From positions 17,579 through 81,578 of the forward strand of contig JAFZLC010000016.1 of assembly GCA_017551675.1 (NCBI GenBank): a DNA stretch of 64,000 nt, written 5' to 3'. Source of the DNA: Paludibacteraceae bacterium. GTDB taxonomy: Bacteria; Bacteroidota; Bacteroidia; Bacteroidales; Paludibacteraceae. Made by a program: the position numbers and the translations under genes. The notes beneath the pieces are model-generated. The model ran no database searches. It was given only the letters and a program-made list of their open reading frames with translations, and was not told the DNA's origin. Positions 1 to 11,459 of this stretch are shown piece after piece (positions within the stretch are counted from its first letter, which is position 1; each line of letters begins with the position of its first letter).

Positions 1-147
1 GTTAAGGTCACTTTTGGACCATTCAGCGGTTTCAGAGGAATTGTTGAAGAGGTCAACGACGAACGTAAGAAACTCAAGGTAAAGGTGAAGATCTTCGGAA
101 GAGAAACACCTTTGGAACTAGGATTTTTACAAGTGGAAAAGGAATGA
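1..147 (+). CDS. nusG: Transcription antitermination protein NusG, C-terminal end (partial)
   Basis: The window opens inside this gene; 48 codons and the TGA stop are present. The visible residues form the KOW domain ([17 protein letters not shown]) that in NusG contacts S10 or Rho while the missing N-terminal domain binds RNA polymerase. Its position just before rplK is the normal bacterial order. A short hairpin with a T-run follows the stop. The identification rests on the KOW motif plus gene order; the start lies outside the window. Confidence 0.9.
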   Translation, partial: VKVTFGPFSGFRGIVEEVNDERKKLKVKVKIFGRETPLELGFLQVEKE

Positions 148-165
148 TCCTTCGGGTCTTTTTTT
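146..165 (+). terminator. Short hairpin with T-run after nusG
   Basis: GATCC and GGGTC pair (one T-G pair) around a TTC loop at 146-158, followed by seven T residues. The stem is only 5 bp, so termination is probably partial. It overlaps the nusG stop codon and separates nusG from the L11 operon. A TATAAT-like stretch at 171-176 could serve as a promoter element for rplK. Confidence 0.45.
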
Positions 166-198
166 CGTGTATAATAATTATTTTTAATCAAAAACAAA

Positions 199-642
199 AT
201 GGCTAAAGAAGTTGCTGGATTTATCAAATTGCAGATAAAGGGAGGCGCTGCTAATCCATCACCTCCAGTAGGACCTGCATTAGGTTCTAAGGGAATCAAC
301 ATCATGGATTTTTGCAAGCAGTTTAATGCCAGAACCCAAGATAAGGCTGGAAAAGTATTACCAGTTGTTATCACTTTTTATGCAGATAAGTCTTTTGATT
401 TTGTCGTTAAGACTCCTCCAGTTGCCGTTCAATTGCTAGAGATTTCTAAGCAAAAGAGTGGTTCTGCAGAGCCTAATCGTAAAAAAGTTGCTGAAATTAC
501 TTGGGATCAAGTTAAGACCATCGCTCAAGACAAAATGCAAGATTTGAATTGCTTTACTATTGAGTCGGCTATGACTATGGTTGCTGGTACAGCAAGAAGT
601 ATGGGTATCACTGTTAAAGGGGAATTCCCTAAAAATAATTAA
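199..642 (+). CDS. rplK: 50S ribosomal protein L11
   Basis: 147 residues, close to the usual 141-145. The N-terminal domain begins with the typical [20 protein letters not shown] segment (the flexible proline-rich region that binds the thiostrepton/GTPase centre), and the C-terminal RNA-binding domain ends with ARSMGITV. L11 binds the 23S rRNA GTPase-associated region together with L10 and L12. It is the first gene of rplK-rplA-rplJ-rplL and lies 17 bases before rplA. The leader is A-rich and has no Shine-Dalgarno sequence, which is normal for this phylum. Confidence 0.98.
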   Translation: MAKEVAGFIKLQIKGGAANPSPPVGPALGSKGINIMDFCKQFNARTQDKAGKVLPVVITFYADKSFDFVVKTPPVAVQLLEISKQKSGSAEPNRKKVAEITWDQVKTIAQDKMQDLNCFTIESAMTMVAGTARSMGITVKGEFPKNN

Positions 643-659
643 TTAACACTTCAATTGAA

Positions 660-1352
660 ATGAGTAAACTTACAAAAAATCAAAAGTTAGCTTTAGAGAA
701 GATTGAAGCAGGGAAATCTTACTCTTTAAAAGAGGCTTCAGCTTTGGTTAAGGAATTAACTACAACTAAGTTTGACGCTTCTGTTGATGTTGATGTCCGT
801 CTAGGTGTTGATCCTCGTAAGGCAAACCAAATGGTACGTGGCGTTGTTTCTTTGCCTAATGGTACAGGAAAGACTGTTCGCGTTTTGGCTTTGTGTACTC
901 CAGATGCTGAGGCTGATGCTAAGGCAGCAGGAGCTGACTACGTTGGTCTTGATGAATACATCGAAAAGATCAAAGGTGGTTGGACAGACGTGGATGTAAT
1001 TATTACTATGCCTTCTATCATGGGTAAAATCGGTGCTTTGGGTCGTGTATTAGGTCCTCGTGGTTTGATGCCAAACCCTAAGAGTGGTACTGTTACTAAT
1101 GAAGTTGGAAAAGCTGTTCGTGAAGTTAAGCAAGGTAAAATCGATTTCAAAGTTGATAAGTTTGGTATCGTTCACACATCTATCGGTAAAGTTTCTTTCA
1201 CCGCTGATGCAATCTGTGAAAATGCAAAAACTTTCATCGATACTTTGATTAAGTTGAAACCTACTACTTCTAAAGGTGAGTATGTGAAGAGTATTTATCT
1301 TTCAAGTACTATGAGTCCGGGTATTAAAGTTGACCCTAAACAAGTAGATTAA
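660..1352 (+). CDS. rplA: 50S ribosomal protein L1
   Basis: 230 residues, the usual bacterial length. The sequence shows the L1 signature around [18 protein letters not shown] and the conserved [20 protein letters not shown] start of domain I. L1 forms the mobile stalk near the ribosomal E site and in many bacteria represses its own operon by binding mRNA; no obvious 23S-mimic leader was recognised here. It sits between rplK and rplJ with gaps of 17 and 18 bases, so it is almost surely cotranscribed. Confidence 0.98.
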   Translation: MSKLTKNQKLALEKIEAGKSYSLKEASALVKELTTTKFDASVDVDVRLGVDPRKANQMVRGVVSLPNGTGKTVRVLALCTPDAEADAKAAGADYVGLDEYIEKIKGGWTDVDVIITMPSIMGKIGALGRVLGPRGLMPNPKSGTVTNEVGKAVREVKQGKIDFKVDKFGIVHTSIGKVSFTADAICENAKTFIDTLIKLKPTTSKGEYVKSIYLSSTMSPGIKVDPKQVD

Positions 1353-1370
1353 TTTAATATTTAGAGAAAC

Positions 1371-1877
1371 ATGAAAAAGGAAGATAAAAGTGTTATCATA
1401 GATCAGATACTCGCCGGCTTGAATGATTATAGTCATTTCTATATCGCTGATGCTGCTGGATTGACTGCAGACCTAACAAGTGATATCAGACGTGCTTGCT
1501 TCAAAAAAGATATTAAGCTGGTGGTAGTTAAGAACACTTTGTTGAAAAAAGCCCTAGATAAGAAAGACGGCGATTTTTCACAACTCTACAGTGCTCTTGA
1601 GGGTCCAACCGCTCTAATGTTGTCTAATACAGGAAACGCTCCTGCTAAACTTATCAAAGAGTTCAGCAAGGGAAACAAATTGGGAAAACCAACTTTGAAA
1701 GCTGCTTACGTTGAAGAAGGTTTCTATGTTGGAGCTGACCAACTTGATGTATTAGCAAGCATTAAAAGCAAAAATGAGCTTATTGGCGACATTATTGCTT
1801 TGTTACAGTCTCCTATGAGAAATATTATTTCCGGTCTTCAAGCTAAAGCAGAAAAAGAAGCGGAATCAAACGATTAA
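1371..1877 (+). CDS. rplJ: 50S ribosomal protein L10
   Basis: 168 residues, the normal size. L10 anchors the L7/L12 dimers to the ribosome stalk through its C-terminal helix; here the C-terminus is helical and charged (GLQAKAEKEAESND). The N-terminal half contains the RNA-binding part (DYSHFYIADAAGLTADLTSD). It lies 18 bases after rplA and 33 bases before rplL. There is no long leader of the E. coli L10 type, so any autoregulation must act elsewhere. Confidence 0.97.
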   Translation: MKKEDKSVIIDQILAGLNDYSHFYIADAAGLTADLTSDIRRACFKKDIKLVVVKNTLLKKALDKKDGDFSQLYSALEGPTALMLSNTGNAPAKLIKEFSKGNKLGKPTLKAAYVEEGFYVGADQLDVLASIKSKNELIGDIIALLQSPMRNIISGLQAKAEKEAESND

Positions 1878-1910
1878 TTAACAGATTATAAACATTAAAG
1901 CAAAAATAAA

Positions 1911-2279
1911 ATGGCAGATTTAAAAGCTTTCGCAGAACAATTAGTTAACTTGACTGTTAAAGAAGTTAATGAACTTGCTGATATTTTAAAGAACGAGTAT
2001 GGTATTGAGCCTGCTGCTGTGGCTGTAGCTGTTGCTGCAGGTCCTGCTGCAGCTGCTGCAGAGGAGAAAACTAGTTTCGACGTAGTTTTGAAATCCCCTG
2101 GAGGAGCTAAGCTCGCTATCGTTAAATTAGTAAAAGAATTGACTGGTCTTGGCTTGAAAGAAGCTAAAGATATGGTTGACGGAGCTCCAAGTACAATTAA
2201 GGAAGGTGTTGACAAGGCAACTGCTGAGGACTTGAAGAAGCAACTTGAAGATGCTGGAGCAGAAGTTGAACTTAAATAG
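1911..2279 (+). CDS. rplL: 50S ribosomal protein L7/L12
   Basis: 122 residues, the expected length. The N-terminal dimerisation helices (about 1-35) are followed by the Ala/Val-rich hinge ([19 protein letters not shown]) and the globular factor-binding domain with [20 protein letters not shown]. It recruits GTPase translation factors as part of the stalk. It is the last ribosomal gene before a strong hairpin that separates it from rpoB. Confidence 0.98.
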   Translation: MADLKAFAEQLVNLTVKEVNELADILKNEYGIEPAAVAVAVAAGPAAAAAEEKTSFDVVLKSPGGAKLAIVKLVKELTGLGLKEAKDMVDGAPSTIKEGVDKATAEDLKKQLEDAGAEVELK

Positions 2280-2311
2280 TACTGTACAGTTCTGAGTTAT
2301 TCAGAAACTTT

Positions 2312-2346
2312 GGTTTAGAACCTATGTGTAGGTTCTAAACCTTTTT
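2312..2346 (+). terminator. rplL-rpoB intergenic terminator or attenuator
   Basis: A perfect 13-bp stem (GGTTTAGAACCTA at 2312-2324 and its complement at 2329-2341) closes a TGTG loop and is followed by TTTTT. It lies 32 bases after rplL and 44 bases before rpoB. In other bacteria a partial terminator here lowers polymerase subunit synthesis relative to ribosomal proteins. The structure is seen directly; the attenuation role is inferred from its position inside an operon. Confidence 0.85.
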
Positions 2347-2390
2347 GTGTCTGTTATCTTTTTTAAGTTCTTAATAATATTCTTAGATAA

Positions 2391-5300
2391 ATGTCTTCTA
2401 TTAATAAAAACCAAAGAGTAACTTTTGCATCTGTCAGAAATCAGATGGAATATCCTGATTTCCTAGAGGTGCAGTTAAAGTCTTTTAGAGATTTTTTCCA
2501 ACTCGATACGCCACCAGAGCAACGTAAGAATGATGGCATGTTTAAAGTGTTCGCGGAAAACTTTCCAATTGCGGATACTCGTAATAATTTCGTCCTTGAG
2601 TTCTTAGATTACTATATCGACCCTTCTAAGTACACCATTGATGAGTGTATTGAAAGAGGCTTGACATATAGTGTTCCTCTGAAGGCTAAATTAAAATTAT
2701 ATTGTACTGATCCTGACCATGAGGATTTTGAGACAATTATCCAAGATGTCTATTTGGGTACTATCCCTTATATGACGGATAAAGGAACTTTCGTTATTAA
2801 CGGTGCAGAACGCGTTGTCGTTTCTCAGTTGCATAGATCTCCGGGCGTTTTCTTCGGTCAGAGTATGCACGCTAACGGTACTAAATTGTATTCTGCTCGT
2901 ATTATTCCTTTTAAAGGTTCTTGGATCGAGTTTGCTACTGATATCAGTAATGTCATGTATGCTTACATCGATCGTAAAAAGAAATTACCGGTAACTACCT
3001 TGCTACGTGCTATCGGTTTTGAAAGCGATAAAGATATTCTTGAAATTTTTGGTCTTTCCGAAGAGGTGAAAGTAACCAAAACTGGATTGAAAAAAGTTGA
3101 AGGTCGTAAATTAGCCGCTCGTGTTTTGAAAACTTGGGTGGAGGATTTCGTCGACGAAGATACTGGTGAAGTTGTTTCTATCGAACGTACTGAGGTCATC
3201 ATCGACCGTGAAACAGTGTTGGATAAAGACAACATTCAAGATGTTTTGGATTCTGGAGTACAGACTATCCTTCTTCATAAAGAGGATCCTAACCTTTCTG
3301 ATTATAGTATCATCTATAACACTTTGCAAAAGGACCCTACTAACTCTGAAAAGGAGGCTGTATATTATATATATCGTCAAATGCGTAGCGCTGAGCCTGC
3401 TGATGAAAATGCAGCTCGCGAAATCATTTCTGGTCTTTTCTTCTCTGAAAAACGTTATGATTTAGGTGATGTGGGTCGTTACAGAATCAACAAAAAGTTG
3501 AATCTGTCTACCGACATGGACGTTCGCGTTTTGACCAAGGAAGATATTATCGAAATCATCAAGTACTTGATCGAATTGATCAACTCTAAAGCTGATGTTG
3601 ATGATATCGACCACTTAAGCAATCGTCGTGTTCGTACAGTGGGTGAGCAACTTTACAACCAATTCGGTGTCGGATTGGCTCGTATGGCTCGTACAATCCG
3701 CGAACGTATGAACATCCGCGATAATGAAGTGTTCTCTCCAACTGAATTGATCAATGCGAAGACTATCTCTTCTGTTATCAACTCATTCTTTGGAACGAAC
3801 GCTCTTTCTCAGTTCATGGATCAAACAAACCCATTGGCTGAAATTACTCATAAACGTCGTTTGTCTGCCCTTGGTCCTGGTGGTCTTTCTCGTGAGAGAG
3901 CCGGATTTGAGGTGCGTGACGTTCACTATACTCACTACGGACGTCTTTGTCCAATTGAGACACCAGAAGGTCCTAACATCGGTTTGATATCTTCTTTGTG
4001 TGTCTATGCTAAGATCAATGATCTCGGATTTATCGAAACTCCTTATCGTATCGTTAAAGATGGTAAGGTGGATGTCTCTGAGAACGGTATCAAGTATATG
4101 ACTGCTGAAGAGGAAGAGGGTAAGACCATCGCTCAAGGTAACGCTCCTTTGGACGAACAAGGAAACTTCTTGGTAGACAAGGTTAAATGTCGTAAGGAAG
4201 CCGACTTCCCTATCTTGGATCCTAAAGAGTTGGATTTGATGGATGTGGCTCCTCAACAGATTGCTTCTATCGCTGCTTCCTTGATTCCTTTCTTGGAGCA
4301 TGACGATGCTAACCGTGCATTGATGGGATCTAACATGATGCGCCAGGCAGTTCCATTGTTGCGTTGTGAGTCTCCTATCGTTGGTACGGGTATCGAACGT
4401 CAGTTGGTTCGCGACTCTCGTACTCAAATCGCTGCTGAAGGCGACGGTGTTGTTGAATTTGTTGATGCAAGCGTTATCAAAATTAGATATGACAGAACTG
4501 AGGATGAGGAGTTCGTAAGCTTCGAACCTTCTTTGAAGGAATACATCATCCCTAAGTTCAGAAAAACAAACCAAAGCACTACCATCGACCTTCGCCCTAT
4601 CGTGGTTTGTGGTCAGAGAGTAACAAAAGGTCAGATCATGACAGAAGGTTACTCTACTCAAGATGGTGAGTTGGCAATCGGTAAGAACTTGTTGGTAGCA
4701 TTCATGCCTTGGAAGGGTTACAACTACGAGGATGCTATCGTTATCAATGAGAAAGTTTGTAAATATGATATCTTTACTTCTGTACACGTTGACGAATACC
4801 AATTGGAGGTTCGTGAAACAAAACGTGGTATGGAGGAGTTGACTTCTGATATTCCTAATGTCAGTGAGGATGCAACGAGAAACTTGGACGAGAACGGTGT
4901 TATTCGTGTAGGTGCGTTCGTTGAGTCTGGTGACATCTTGATTGGTAAGATCACTCCTAAGGGTGAATCTGACCCTTCTCCAGAAGAGAAGTTGTTGAGA
5001 GCTATCTTTGGTGATAAGGCAGGAGATGTGAAGGATGCTTCTTTGAAGGCTAATCCATCTTTGCGTGGTGTTGTTGTTGATAAGAAGTTGTTCTCAAAAG
5101 CAATGAAGACCCGCAAGTCTCGTATGTCAGACAAGTTGGTTCTTGAAAAATTGGATGCTGAGTTCGAAGAGAAAGAGATGGCATTGAAAGCTATCTTGAT
5201 CGATAAGTTGATGACTCTTACCAATGGCAAGACTTCTCAAGGTGTAAAGGATTTCTTAGGTGCTGACATCATCGCTAAGGGTGCTAAGTTCACTAAGAAG

Positions 5301-6203
5301 GCTTTGGAAGAGATCAACTACATGGAAGTACAGTTGACAAAGTGGACATCAGATGCTTATAAGAATGGTTTGATTCATGACTTGATCATGAATTACATCA
5401 GAAAATATAAAGAGTACGATGCAGAATTGAAGAGAAAGAAGTTTAACATCACAATTGGTGATGAGCTTCCTTCTGGAATCGTTCAATTGGTGAAAGTCTA
5501 TATCGCTAAAAAGCGTAAGATTCGTGTGGGTGATAAGATGGCAGGTCGTCACGGTAACAAGGGTATTGTCTCTCGTATCGTTCGTCAAGAGGATATGCCA
5601 TTCTTGGAAGATGGAACACCAGTTGATATCGTTTTGAATCCGTTGGGTGTGCCTTCTCGTATGAACTTGGGACAGATCTTCGAGACTGTACTTGGACATG
5701 CAGGAATGAAGTTGGGTGTTAAATTTGCTACACCAATCTTCGATGGTGCATCATTGGATGATTTGAATGAGTGGACAGATAAGGCAGGTCTTCCTCGTTA
5801 TGGTAAGACATATTTGTTCGATGGTGGAACAGGAGAGCGCTTCGACCAACCAGCAACAGTGGGTGTTATCTATATGTTGAAGTTGGGTCACATGGTTGAC
5901 GATAAGATGCACGCTCGTTCTATCGGACCTTACTCTTTGATTACACAACAACCATTGGGTGGTAAGGCTCAGTTTGGTGGTCAACGTTTCGGAGAGATGG
6001 AGGTATGGGCATTGGAAGCATTCGGTGCATCTCATATTCTTCAAGAGATTTTGACTGTTAAGTCTGATGATGTTATGGGTCGTGCTCGTGCATACGAGGC
6101 TATTGTTAAGGGCGAACCAATGCCGCCTGCTGGTATTCCTGAATCTTTGAATGTGTTGTTACACGAGTTGAGAGGTTTAGGTTTAAGTGTTAAACTCGAT
6201 TAA
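2391..6203 (+). CDS. rpoB: DNA-directed RNA polymerase subunit beta
   Basis: 1270 residues, typical for Bacteroidota. The protein carries the beta landmarks: the rifampicin region from about residue 467 ([17 protein letters not shown]), then RPIETPEG-type text as [15 protein letters not shown], and the C-terminal [20 protein letters not shown] region. The residues matching E. coli D516, H526 and S531 are D477, H487 and S492, which is the rifampicin-sensitive state. It is preceded by the attenuator-like hairpin and followed after 24 bases by rpoC. Codon use is strongly biased, as in highly expressed genes. Confidence 0.99.
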   Translation: MSSINKNQRVTFASVRNQMEYPDFLEVQLKSFRDFFQLDTPPEQRKNDGMFKVFAENFPIADTRNNFVLEFLDYYIDPSKYTIDECIERGLTYSVPLKAKLKLYCTDPDHEDFETIIQDVYLGTIPYMTDKGTFVINGAERVVVSQLHRSPGVFFGQSMHANGTKLYSARIIPFKGSWIEFATDISNVMYAYIDRKKKLPVTTLLRAIGFESDKDILEIFGLSEEVKVTKTGLKKVEGRKLAARVLKTWVEDFVDEDTGEVVSIERTEVIIDRETVLDKDNIQDVLDSGVQTILLHKEDPNLSDYSIIYNTLQKDPTNSEKEAVYYIYRQMRSAEPADENAAREIISGLFFSEKRYDLGDVGRYRINKKLNLSTDMDVRVLTKEDIIEIIKYLIELINSKADVDDIDHLSNRRVRTVGEQLYNQFGVGLARMARTIRERMNIRDNEVFSPTELINAKTISSVINSFFGTNALSQFMDQTNPLAEITHKRRLSALGPGGLSRERAGFEVRDVHYTHYGRLCPIETPEGPNIGLISSLCVYAKINDLGFIETPYRIVKDGKVDVSENGIKYMTAEEEEGKTIAQGNAPLDEQGNFLVDKVKCRKEADFPILDPKELDLMDVAPQQIASIAASLIPFLEHDDANRALMGSNMMRQAVPLLRCESPIVGTGIERQLVRDSRTQIAAEGDGVVEFVDASVIKIRYDRTEDEEFVSFEPSLKEYIIPKFRKTNQSTTIDLRPIVVCGQRVTKGQIMTEGYSTQDGELAIGKNLLVAFMPWKGYNYEDAIVINEKVCKYDIFTSVHVDEYQLEVRETKRGMEELTSDIPNVSEDATRNLDENGVIRVGAFVESGDILIGKITPKGESDPSPEEKLLRAIFGDKAGDVKDASLKANPSLRGVVVDKKLFSKAMKTRKSRMSDKLVLEKLDAEFEEKEMALKAILIDKLMTLTNGKTSQGVKDFLGADIIAKGAKFTKKALEEINYMEVQLTKWTSDAYKNGLIHDLIMNYIRKYKEYDAELKRKKFNITIGDELPSGIVQLVKVYIAKKRKIRVGDKMAGRHGNKGIVSRIVRQEDMPFLEDGTPVDIVLNPLGVPSRMNLGQIFETVLGHAGMKLGVKFATPIFDGASLDDLNEWTDKAGLPRYGKTYLFDGGTGERFDQPATVGVIYMLKLGHMVDDKMHARSIGPYSLITQQPLGGKAQFGGQRFGEMEVWALEAFGASHILQEILTVKSDDVMGRARAYEAIVKGEPMPPAGIPESLNVLLHELRGLGLSVKLD

Positions 6204-6227
6204 TGTTCATTTTTATTTAGTACAAAA

Positions 6228-9200
6228 ATGGGTTTTAGAAACGATAATAAAGTAAAGAGCGCCTTCACGAAGATCTCTATAGGTTTGGCTTCTCCAGAAG
6301 AGATTTTGTCAATGTCTAGAGGAGAGGTTTTGAAACCAGAAACCATCAATTATAGAACGTATAAACCAGAACGTGACGGTTTGTTCTGTGAGCGTGTCTT
6401 TGGTCCGGTAAAAGATTATGAGTGCCATTGCGGTAAGTACAAACGTATCCGTTACAAGAACATCGTGTGCGACCGTTGTGGTGTTGAGGTGACTGAGAAA
6501 AAGGTACGTCGTGAACGTATGGGTCACATTCAATTGGTTGTGCCAGTTGCTCATATTTGGTATTTCCGTTCTTTGCCTAATAAGATAGGTTACCTTTTGG
6601 GTATGCCAACTAAGAAGTTGGATGCTGTTATCTACTATGAGAGATACGTTGTTATCCAACCAGGTATCAAAGAGGCTGATGGTATTCAAGAGCAAGATTT
6701 GTTGACTGAGGAAGAATACTTGGATATTATTGATTCTCTTCCAAAGGAGAATCAAAACTTGGACGATAGCGATCCAAACAAGTTTATCGCTAAGATGGGT
6801 GCTGAGGCTGTTTATGACATGCTTCAGAGAATCGACTTAGACTCATTGTCATACGATCTTCGTAACAAGGCTGGTCAAGAGTCTTCTCAACAACGTAAGA
6901 CAGAGGCTTTGAAACGTCTTCAAGTAGTAGAGGCTTTCAGAGCATCTAACGGAAAGAATAAACCTGAATGGATGATCGTTAAGGTCGTTCCAGTTATTCC
7001 TCCTGAATTACGTCCGTTGGTACCATTGGATGGTGGTCGTTTCGCCACTTCCGACTTGAATGATTTGTATCGTCGTGTTATTATCCGTAATAACCGTTTG
7101 AAACGATTGATCGAGATAAAAGCGCCTGAAGTTATCTTACGTAATGAGAAACGTATGTTGCAAGAGGCTGTTGACTCATTGTTCGACAACTCTCGTAAGT
7201 CAAGCGCCGTTAAGACGGATGCTAACCGTCCGTTGAAGTCTTTGTCAGACTCCTTGAAAGGTAAGCAAGGACGTTTCCGTCAGAACTTGTTAGGTAAACG
7301 TGTTGACTATTCTGCACGTTCCGTAATCGTCGTTGGTCCTGAATTGAAGATGCACGAGTGTGGTCTTCCTAAGGATATGGCGGCAGAGCTTTACAAACCA
7401 TTTGTTATCCGTAAGTTGATTGAACGTGGTATTGTAAAGACTGTTAAGTCTGCAAAGAAAATCGTTGACCGTAAAGATCCTGTAGTTTGGGATATCTTGG
7501 AATATGTGATGAAAGGACACCCAGTCCTCTTGAACCGTGCCCCTACGTTGCACCGTTTGGGTATCCAAGCATTCCAACCAAAGATGATAGAAGGAAAAGC
7601 TATTCAACTTCACCCATTGGCTTGTACGGCGTTCAATGCCGACTTCGATGGTGACCAGATGGCTGTTCACTTGCCATTAGGTAACGAGGCTGTATTGGAG
7701 GCTCAAATGTTGATGTTGGCTTCTCATAACATCCTTAACCCTGCTAATGGTTCTCCTATCACAGTGCCTTCTCAGGATATGGTGCTTGGTCTTTACTACA
7801 TCACTAAACCTCGTAAAGGTGCACTCGGTGAAGGTTTGATTTTCTACGGTGTTGAAGAGGCTGAGATCGCTTACAACGAAGGTAAGGTTGCTTTACACGC
7901 TCCTATCAAGGTGATTGTAAAAGATTTGAATGATAAAGGTGAATTGGTTGATACGATGGTTGAAACAACGGTTGGTCGTTTGAAATTCAACCAAAACGTA
8001 CCACAAGAAGTTGGTTATGTGAATACATTGATTACGAAGAAGTCTCTTCGTGAAATCATCAGCAACGTAATCAAAGTGTGTGGTGTGGCTCGTACAGCTC
8101 AGTTCTTGGATGATATTAAGAACTTAGGATACTACATGGCATTCAAGGGATGCTTGTCATTTAACTTGGAGAATGTGATTATCCCTAAGGAGAAAGAGGA
8201 ATTGGTACAAAGAGGTTATGCAGAAGTTGAAGAGGTGATGAACAACTATAACATGGGATTCATTACTTATAACGAACGTTATAACCAGATTATCGATATT
8301 TGGACGCACATCAACGCTGATTTGGCGAATATCTTGATGAAGACTATTTCTTCGGATGACCAAGGATTTAACTCAGTATACATGATGTTGGATTCTGGAG
8401 CCCGTGGATCTAAAGAGCAGATTCGTCAGTTGTCTGGTATGCGTGGTTTGATGGCAAAACCTCAAAAGTCTGGTGCTGAAGGTGGTCAGATTATTGAAAA
8501 CCCAATCTTGTCTAACTTTAAGGAGGGATTGTCAGTGTTGGAGTACTTCATCTCTACGCACGGTGCTCGTAAAGGTTTGGCCGATACCGCTTTGAAGACT
8601 GCCGATGCAGGTTACTTGACTCGTCGTTTGGTTGACGTATCTCACGATGTGATCATCAACGAGGAAGACTGTGGTACACTTCGTGGTTTGGTTTGTACAG
8701 AGTTGAAGAACAACGAAGAGGTAGTTGCTTCTTTGTACGAAAGAATCTTAGGTCGTGTTTCTGTACATGATATACAACATCCATTGACAGGTGAGATCAT
8801 CGTTCGCTCTGGTGAAGAGATTCGTGAGGATGCTGCTCAAATCATCCAAGATTCTCCTATCGAGCGTGTTGAGATCCGTTCTGTATTGACTTGTGAGTCT
8901 AAGAAGGGTGTATGTGCTAAATGTTATGGACGTAACTTGGCTACTGGACGTTTGGTTCAGAAAGGTGAGGCTGTCGGTGTCATCGCTGCTCAGTCAATCG
9001 GTGAGCCAGGTACTCAGTTGACATTGCGTACGTTCCACGTCGGTGGTGTTGCCGGAAATATCGCTGCTAATTCAGGTATTACTTCTAAATATGAAGGTAT
9101 CGTTGAAATCGATGAGTTGCGTACAATCGATTCAGTAGACGAAGATAACAAACCAGTTCAGGTTGTTGTAGGTCGTTTGGCTGAGTTGAAGATCATCGAT

Positions 9201-10502
9201 CCTAATACTAAGATTACATTGACCAATGCGAATATTCCTTATGGTGCTAAATTGTTCGTTGAGAATGGTTCTACTGTTAAGAAGGGTGATCGTATTTGTG
9301 AATGGGACCCATTCAACGCAGTTATCGTAATCGAGGTTCAAGGTAAGATTAAGTTTGAAAATGTTATTGAAAACGTAACATATAAAACTGAATCGGATGA
9401 GACGACAGGTTTGCGTGAAAAGATTATCATTGAGTCTAAGGATAAGACCAAGGTTCCAGAAGCGCATATCGTTGACAAACACGGTAACATCATTAAGACT
9501 TACAGCTTGCCTGTGGGTGCTCACGTTACAGTGGATGATGATGAAGATGTTCGTCCTGGTCAGTTGTTGGTTAAGATCCCTCGTGCTGTTGGTAGTGCGG
9601 GAGATATCACGGGAGGTCTTCCTCGTGTTACCGAGTTGTTCGAGGCACGTAACCCTTCCAACCCAGCAGTTGTTTCTGAAATCGATGGTGAGGTTACATT
9701 CGGTAAAGTAAAACGTGGTAACCGTGAAATCGTCATCACTTCTAAAACAGGCGACGAAAAGAAATATTTGGTTCCATTGTCAAAACAAATATTGGTACAG
9801 GAGAACGACTACGTTCGTGCTGGTACACCGCTTTCTGATGGTGCAATCACTCCTTCTGATATCTTGGCTATCATGGGTCCAACCGCTGTTCAAGAATATA
9901 TCGTAAACGAAGTACAAGATGTCTATCGTCTTCAGGGTGTGAAGATCAATGATAAACACTTCGAGGTAATTGTACGTCAGATGATGCGTAAGGTTGAAAT
10001 CGAGGATGCAGGTGATACACACTTCTTGGAGAAAGAGATGGTCGACAAGTTAGAGTTTATGGAAGAGAATGACCGTATCTTCGGTAAGAAGGTCGTTATC
10101 GATGCTGGTGACTCTGAAGTGTTGAAACCAGGTCAGATTGTAACTGCTCGTAAGTTGCGTGATGAGAACAGTGCTTTGAAACGTAAGGATTTGAAGTTGG
10201 TTGAAACAAGAGACGCTGTCCCTGCTATTTCTTCTCAGATTTTGCAAGGTATCACACGTGCTGCATTGCAGACAACAAGCTTCATGTCGGCTGCCTCATT
10301 CCAGGAAACTACAAAAGTGTTGAATGATGCTGCTATTAGAGCGAAAGTAGATAATTTGGAAGGTATGAAGGAGAATGTGATCTGTGGTCACTTGATCCCT
10401 GCAGGTACTGGACAAAGAGAATTCGATCGCCTAATTGTTGGTTCAAAGGAAGAGATGGAGGGCTTGATCAATACCCCTCGTAGAGGTAACGTCGAAGAGT
10501 AA
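6228..10502 (+). CDS. rpoC: DNA-directed RNA polymerase subunit beta prime
   Basis: 1424 residues. The N-terminal zinc ribbon uses C66, C68, C81 and C84. The catalytic NADFDGD motif places the three Mg-binding aspartates at D472, D474 and D476. The second zinc site is in [11 protein letters not shown]. The trigger-loop region follows in [18 protein letters not shown]. The gene begins 24 bases after rpoB and ends just before a strong terminator. Nothing unusual was seen apart from the normal Bacteroidota length. Confidence 0.99.
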   Translation: MGFRNDNKVKSAFTKISIGLASPEEILSMSRGEVLKPETINYRTYKPERDGLFCERVFGPVKDYECHCGKYKRIRYKNIVCDRCGVEVTEKKVRRERMGHIQLVVPVAHIWYFRSLPNKIGYLLGMPTKKLDAVIYYERYVVIQPGIKEADGIQEQDLLTEEEYLDIIDSLPKENQNLDDSDPNKFIAKMGAEAVYDMLQRIDLDSLSYDLRNKAGQESSQQRKTEALKRLQVVEAFRASNGKNKPEWMIVKVVPVIPPELRPLVPLDGGRFATSDLNDLYRRVIIRNNRLKRLIEIKAPEVILRNEKRMLQEAVDSLFDNSRKSSAVKTDANRPLKSLSDSLKGKQGRFRQNLLGKRVDYSARSVIVVGPELKMHECGLPKDMAAELYKPFVIRKLIERGIVKTVKSAKKIVDRKDPVVWDILEYVMKGHPVLLNRAPTLHRLGIQAFQPKMIEGKAIQLHPLACTAFNADFDGDQMAVHLPLGNEAVLEAQMLMLASHNILNPANGSPITVPSQDMVLGLYYITKPRKGALGEGLIFYGVEEAEIAYNEGKVALHAPIKVIVKDLNDKGELVDTMVETTVGRLKFNQNVPQEVGYVNTLITKKSLREIISNVIKVCGVARTAQFLDDIKNLGYYMAFKGCLSFNLENVIIPKEKEELVQRGYAEVEEVMNNYNMGFITYNERYNQIIDIWTHINADLANILMKTISSDDQGFNSVYMMLDSGARGSKEQIRQLSGMRGLMAKPQKSGAEGGQIIENPILSNFKEGLSVLEYFISTHGARKGLADTALKTADAGYLTRRLVDVSHDVIINEEDCGTLRGLVCTELKNNEEVVASLYERILGRVSVHDIQHPLTGEIIVRSGEEIREDAAQIIQDSPIERVEIRSVLTCESKKGVCAKCYGRNLATGRLVQKGEAVGVIAAQSIGEPGTQLTLRTFHVGGVAGNIAANSGITSKYEGIVEIDELRTIDSVDEDNKPVQVVVGRLAELKIIDPNTKITLTNANIPYGAKLFVENGSTVKKGDRICEWDPFNAVIVIEVQGKIKFENVIENVTYKTESDETTGLREKIIIESKDKTKVPEAHIVDKHGNIIKTYSLPVGAHVTVDDDEDVRPGQLLVKIPRAVGSAGDITGGLPRVTELFEARNPSNPAVVSEIDGEVTFGKVKRGNREIVITSKTGDEKKYLVPLSKQILVQENDYVRAGTPLSDGAITPSDILAIMGPTAVQEYIVNEVQDVYRLQGVKINDKHFEVIVRQMMRKVEIEDAGDTHFLEKEMVDKLEFMEENDRIFGKKVVIDAGDSEVLKPGQIVTARKLRDENSALKRKDLKLVETRDAVPAISSQILQGITRAALQTTSFMSAASFQETTKVLNDAAIRAKVDNLEGMKENVICGHLIPAGTGQREFDRLIVGSKEEMEGLINTPRRGNVEE

Positions 10503-10529
10503 TTGAATTTTTTAATTAAGTTAAATAGA

Positions 10530-10565
10530 GACAAAGGAAATCGACGTTGGTCGGTTTCCTTTGTC
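10530..10565 (+). terminator. Terminator hairpin after rpoC
   Basis: A 16-bp stem (10530-10545 with 10550-10565, one T-G pair) closes the loop GTTG. The 3' arm is followed by GTTTAAA rather than a long T-run, so it may be leaky and allow read-through into the DUF3467 gene that starts 20 bases later. Confidence 0.65.
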
Positions 10566-10584
10566 GTTTAAACCGACAAAGATT

Positions 10585-10914
10585 ATGCAAGATAACGAAG
10601 AAAAAAATGTGAAAAAAAACCAAATCAGTGTAGAGTTGACTGAAGAGGTGGCTGAGGGCATCTATTCCAATATGGCCATTATCTCTCATTCTCCATCTGA
10701 ATTTGTGTTGGATTTCCTTCGCATCATGCCAAACTCTAATAAGGCAAAGGTGAAGTCTAGAATCATCCTTACTCCAGAACATGCAAAACGCTTGTTACAT
10801 GCGTTGGAGGAAAATATGGATAAGTTTGAAAACCAATTTGGTACAGTGAAACGTTCTGACATGAACTTTAATCCTCCGTTCCCTATCAATTTGTCTGGAT
10901 CGGGAGAAGCTTAA
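10585..10914 (+). CDS. DUF3467 family protein
   Basis: 109 residues when started at ATG 10585; an in-frame TTG at 10561 falls inside the rpoC terminator stem and is unlikely. The sequence (ISVELTEEVAEGIYSNMAII, then SPSEFVLDFLRIMPN and LTPEHAKRLLHAL) is typical of DUF3467, a small protein commonly found after rpoC in this phylum. The family has no established function. There is no signal peptide, so it is cytoplasmic. It ends just before a bidirectional terminator. Confidence 0.85.
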   Translation: MQDNEEKNVKKNQISVELTEEVAEGIYSNMAIISHSPSEFVLDFLRIMPNSNKAKVKSRIILTPEHAKRLLHALEENMDKFENQFGTVKRSDMNFNPPFPINLSGSGEA

Positions 10915-10931
10915 TGCTTTGAATCATACTA

Positions 10932-10966
10932 AAAAAAGAGACGATGTTCGGCATCGTCTCTTTTTT
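10932..10966. terminator. Bidirectional terminator between DUF3467 gene and fkbp gene
   Basis: A 15-bp stem with an A-run on the left (10932-10946) and a T-run on the right (10952-10966) closes the loop TTCGG. It can stop transcription from both converging directions: the DUF3467 gene on the plus strand and the FKBP gene on the minus strand. Confidence 0.85.
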
Positions 10967-11019
10967 GTTATAATCGAATGAATAAACTGTAATACAAAAA
11001 TGTAAAGTTAATTTATGAG

Positions 11020-11418
11020 TTAACAGACGGATATCAGTTCAATCTCAAATATCAATGTAGAATTGGCGGGAATGTCGCCAGCCTTCATGGCTCCATATCC
11101 TTTGTCTGCAGGAATGTATACCAACCAATGATCTCCTATGTGCATGTTCACCAATGCAATCTGAAAACCACTGATTAAACTATTTACACGAAAGGCCTCC
11201 GGACACTTCCTCGCATACGAATTATCAAACACCCTTCCATTGATTAGGGAACCTTTGTAATGACAAGTCACCACACTTCGAGGATTTACTTCACCCTCGC
11301 CACTCCCTTCTTCAATAACTTTATACAAGATACCACCTCGTAACTCCTTTACATCCCCAGACGTGCGGAGGTTTTCTATGTACTGCTCGTTCTGTAATTT
11401 ATAATCCTGTTTACTCAT
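11020..11418 (-). CDS. FKBP-type peptidyl-prolyl cis-trans isomerase
   Basis: 132 residues with no signal peptide, so probably cytoplasmic. The FKBP fold is visible from about residue 30: VVTCHYKGSLINGRVFDNSY, then LISGFQIALVNMHIGDHW, and GYGA with the C-terminal LIFEIELI strand. FKBP12 active-site positions Tyr26, Phe36, Asp37, Tyr82 and Phe99 have counterparts, while the usual Trp59 is replaced by Phe in SGFQIAL. It catalyses proline isomerisation during folding. It lies 41 bases downstream of the paralogous exported proteins on the same strand. Confidence 0.9.
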   Translation of the reverse strand: MSKQDYKLQNEQYIENLRTSGDVKELRGGILYKVIEEGSGEGEVNPRSVVTCHYKGSLINGRVFDNSYARKCPEAFRVNSLISGFQIALVNMHIGDHWLVYIPADKGYGAMKAGDIPANSTLIFEIELISVC

Positions 11419-11459
11419 AATTACATGTCAATCAAAATATCCCTTGCGAAAAAGGAAAA

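Noticed and set aside
3783..4802. A 339-codon open frame on the minus strand inside rpoB
   Set aside because: It lies wholly within rpoB, has no promoter, and its product shows no known family; long antisense frames are expected in biased, highly expressed genes.
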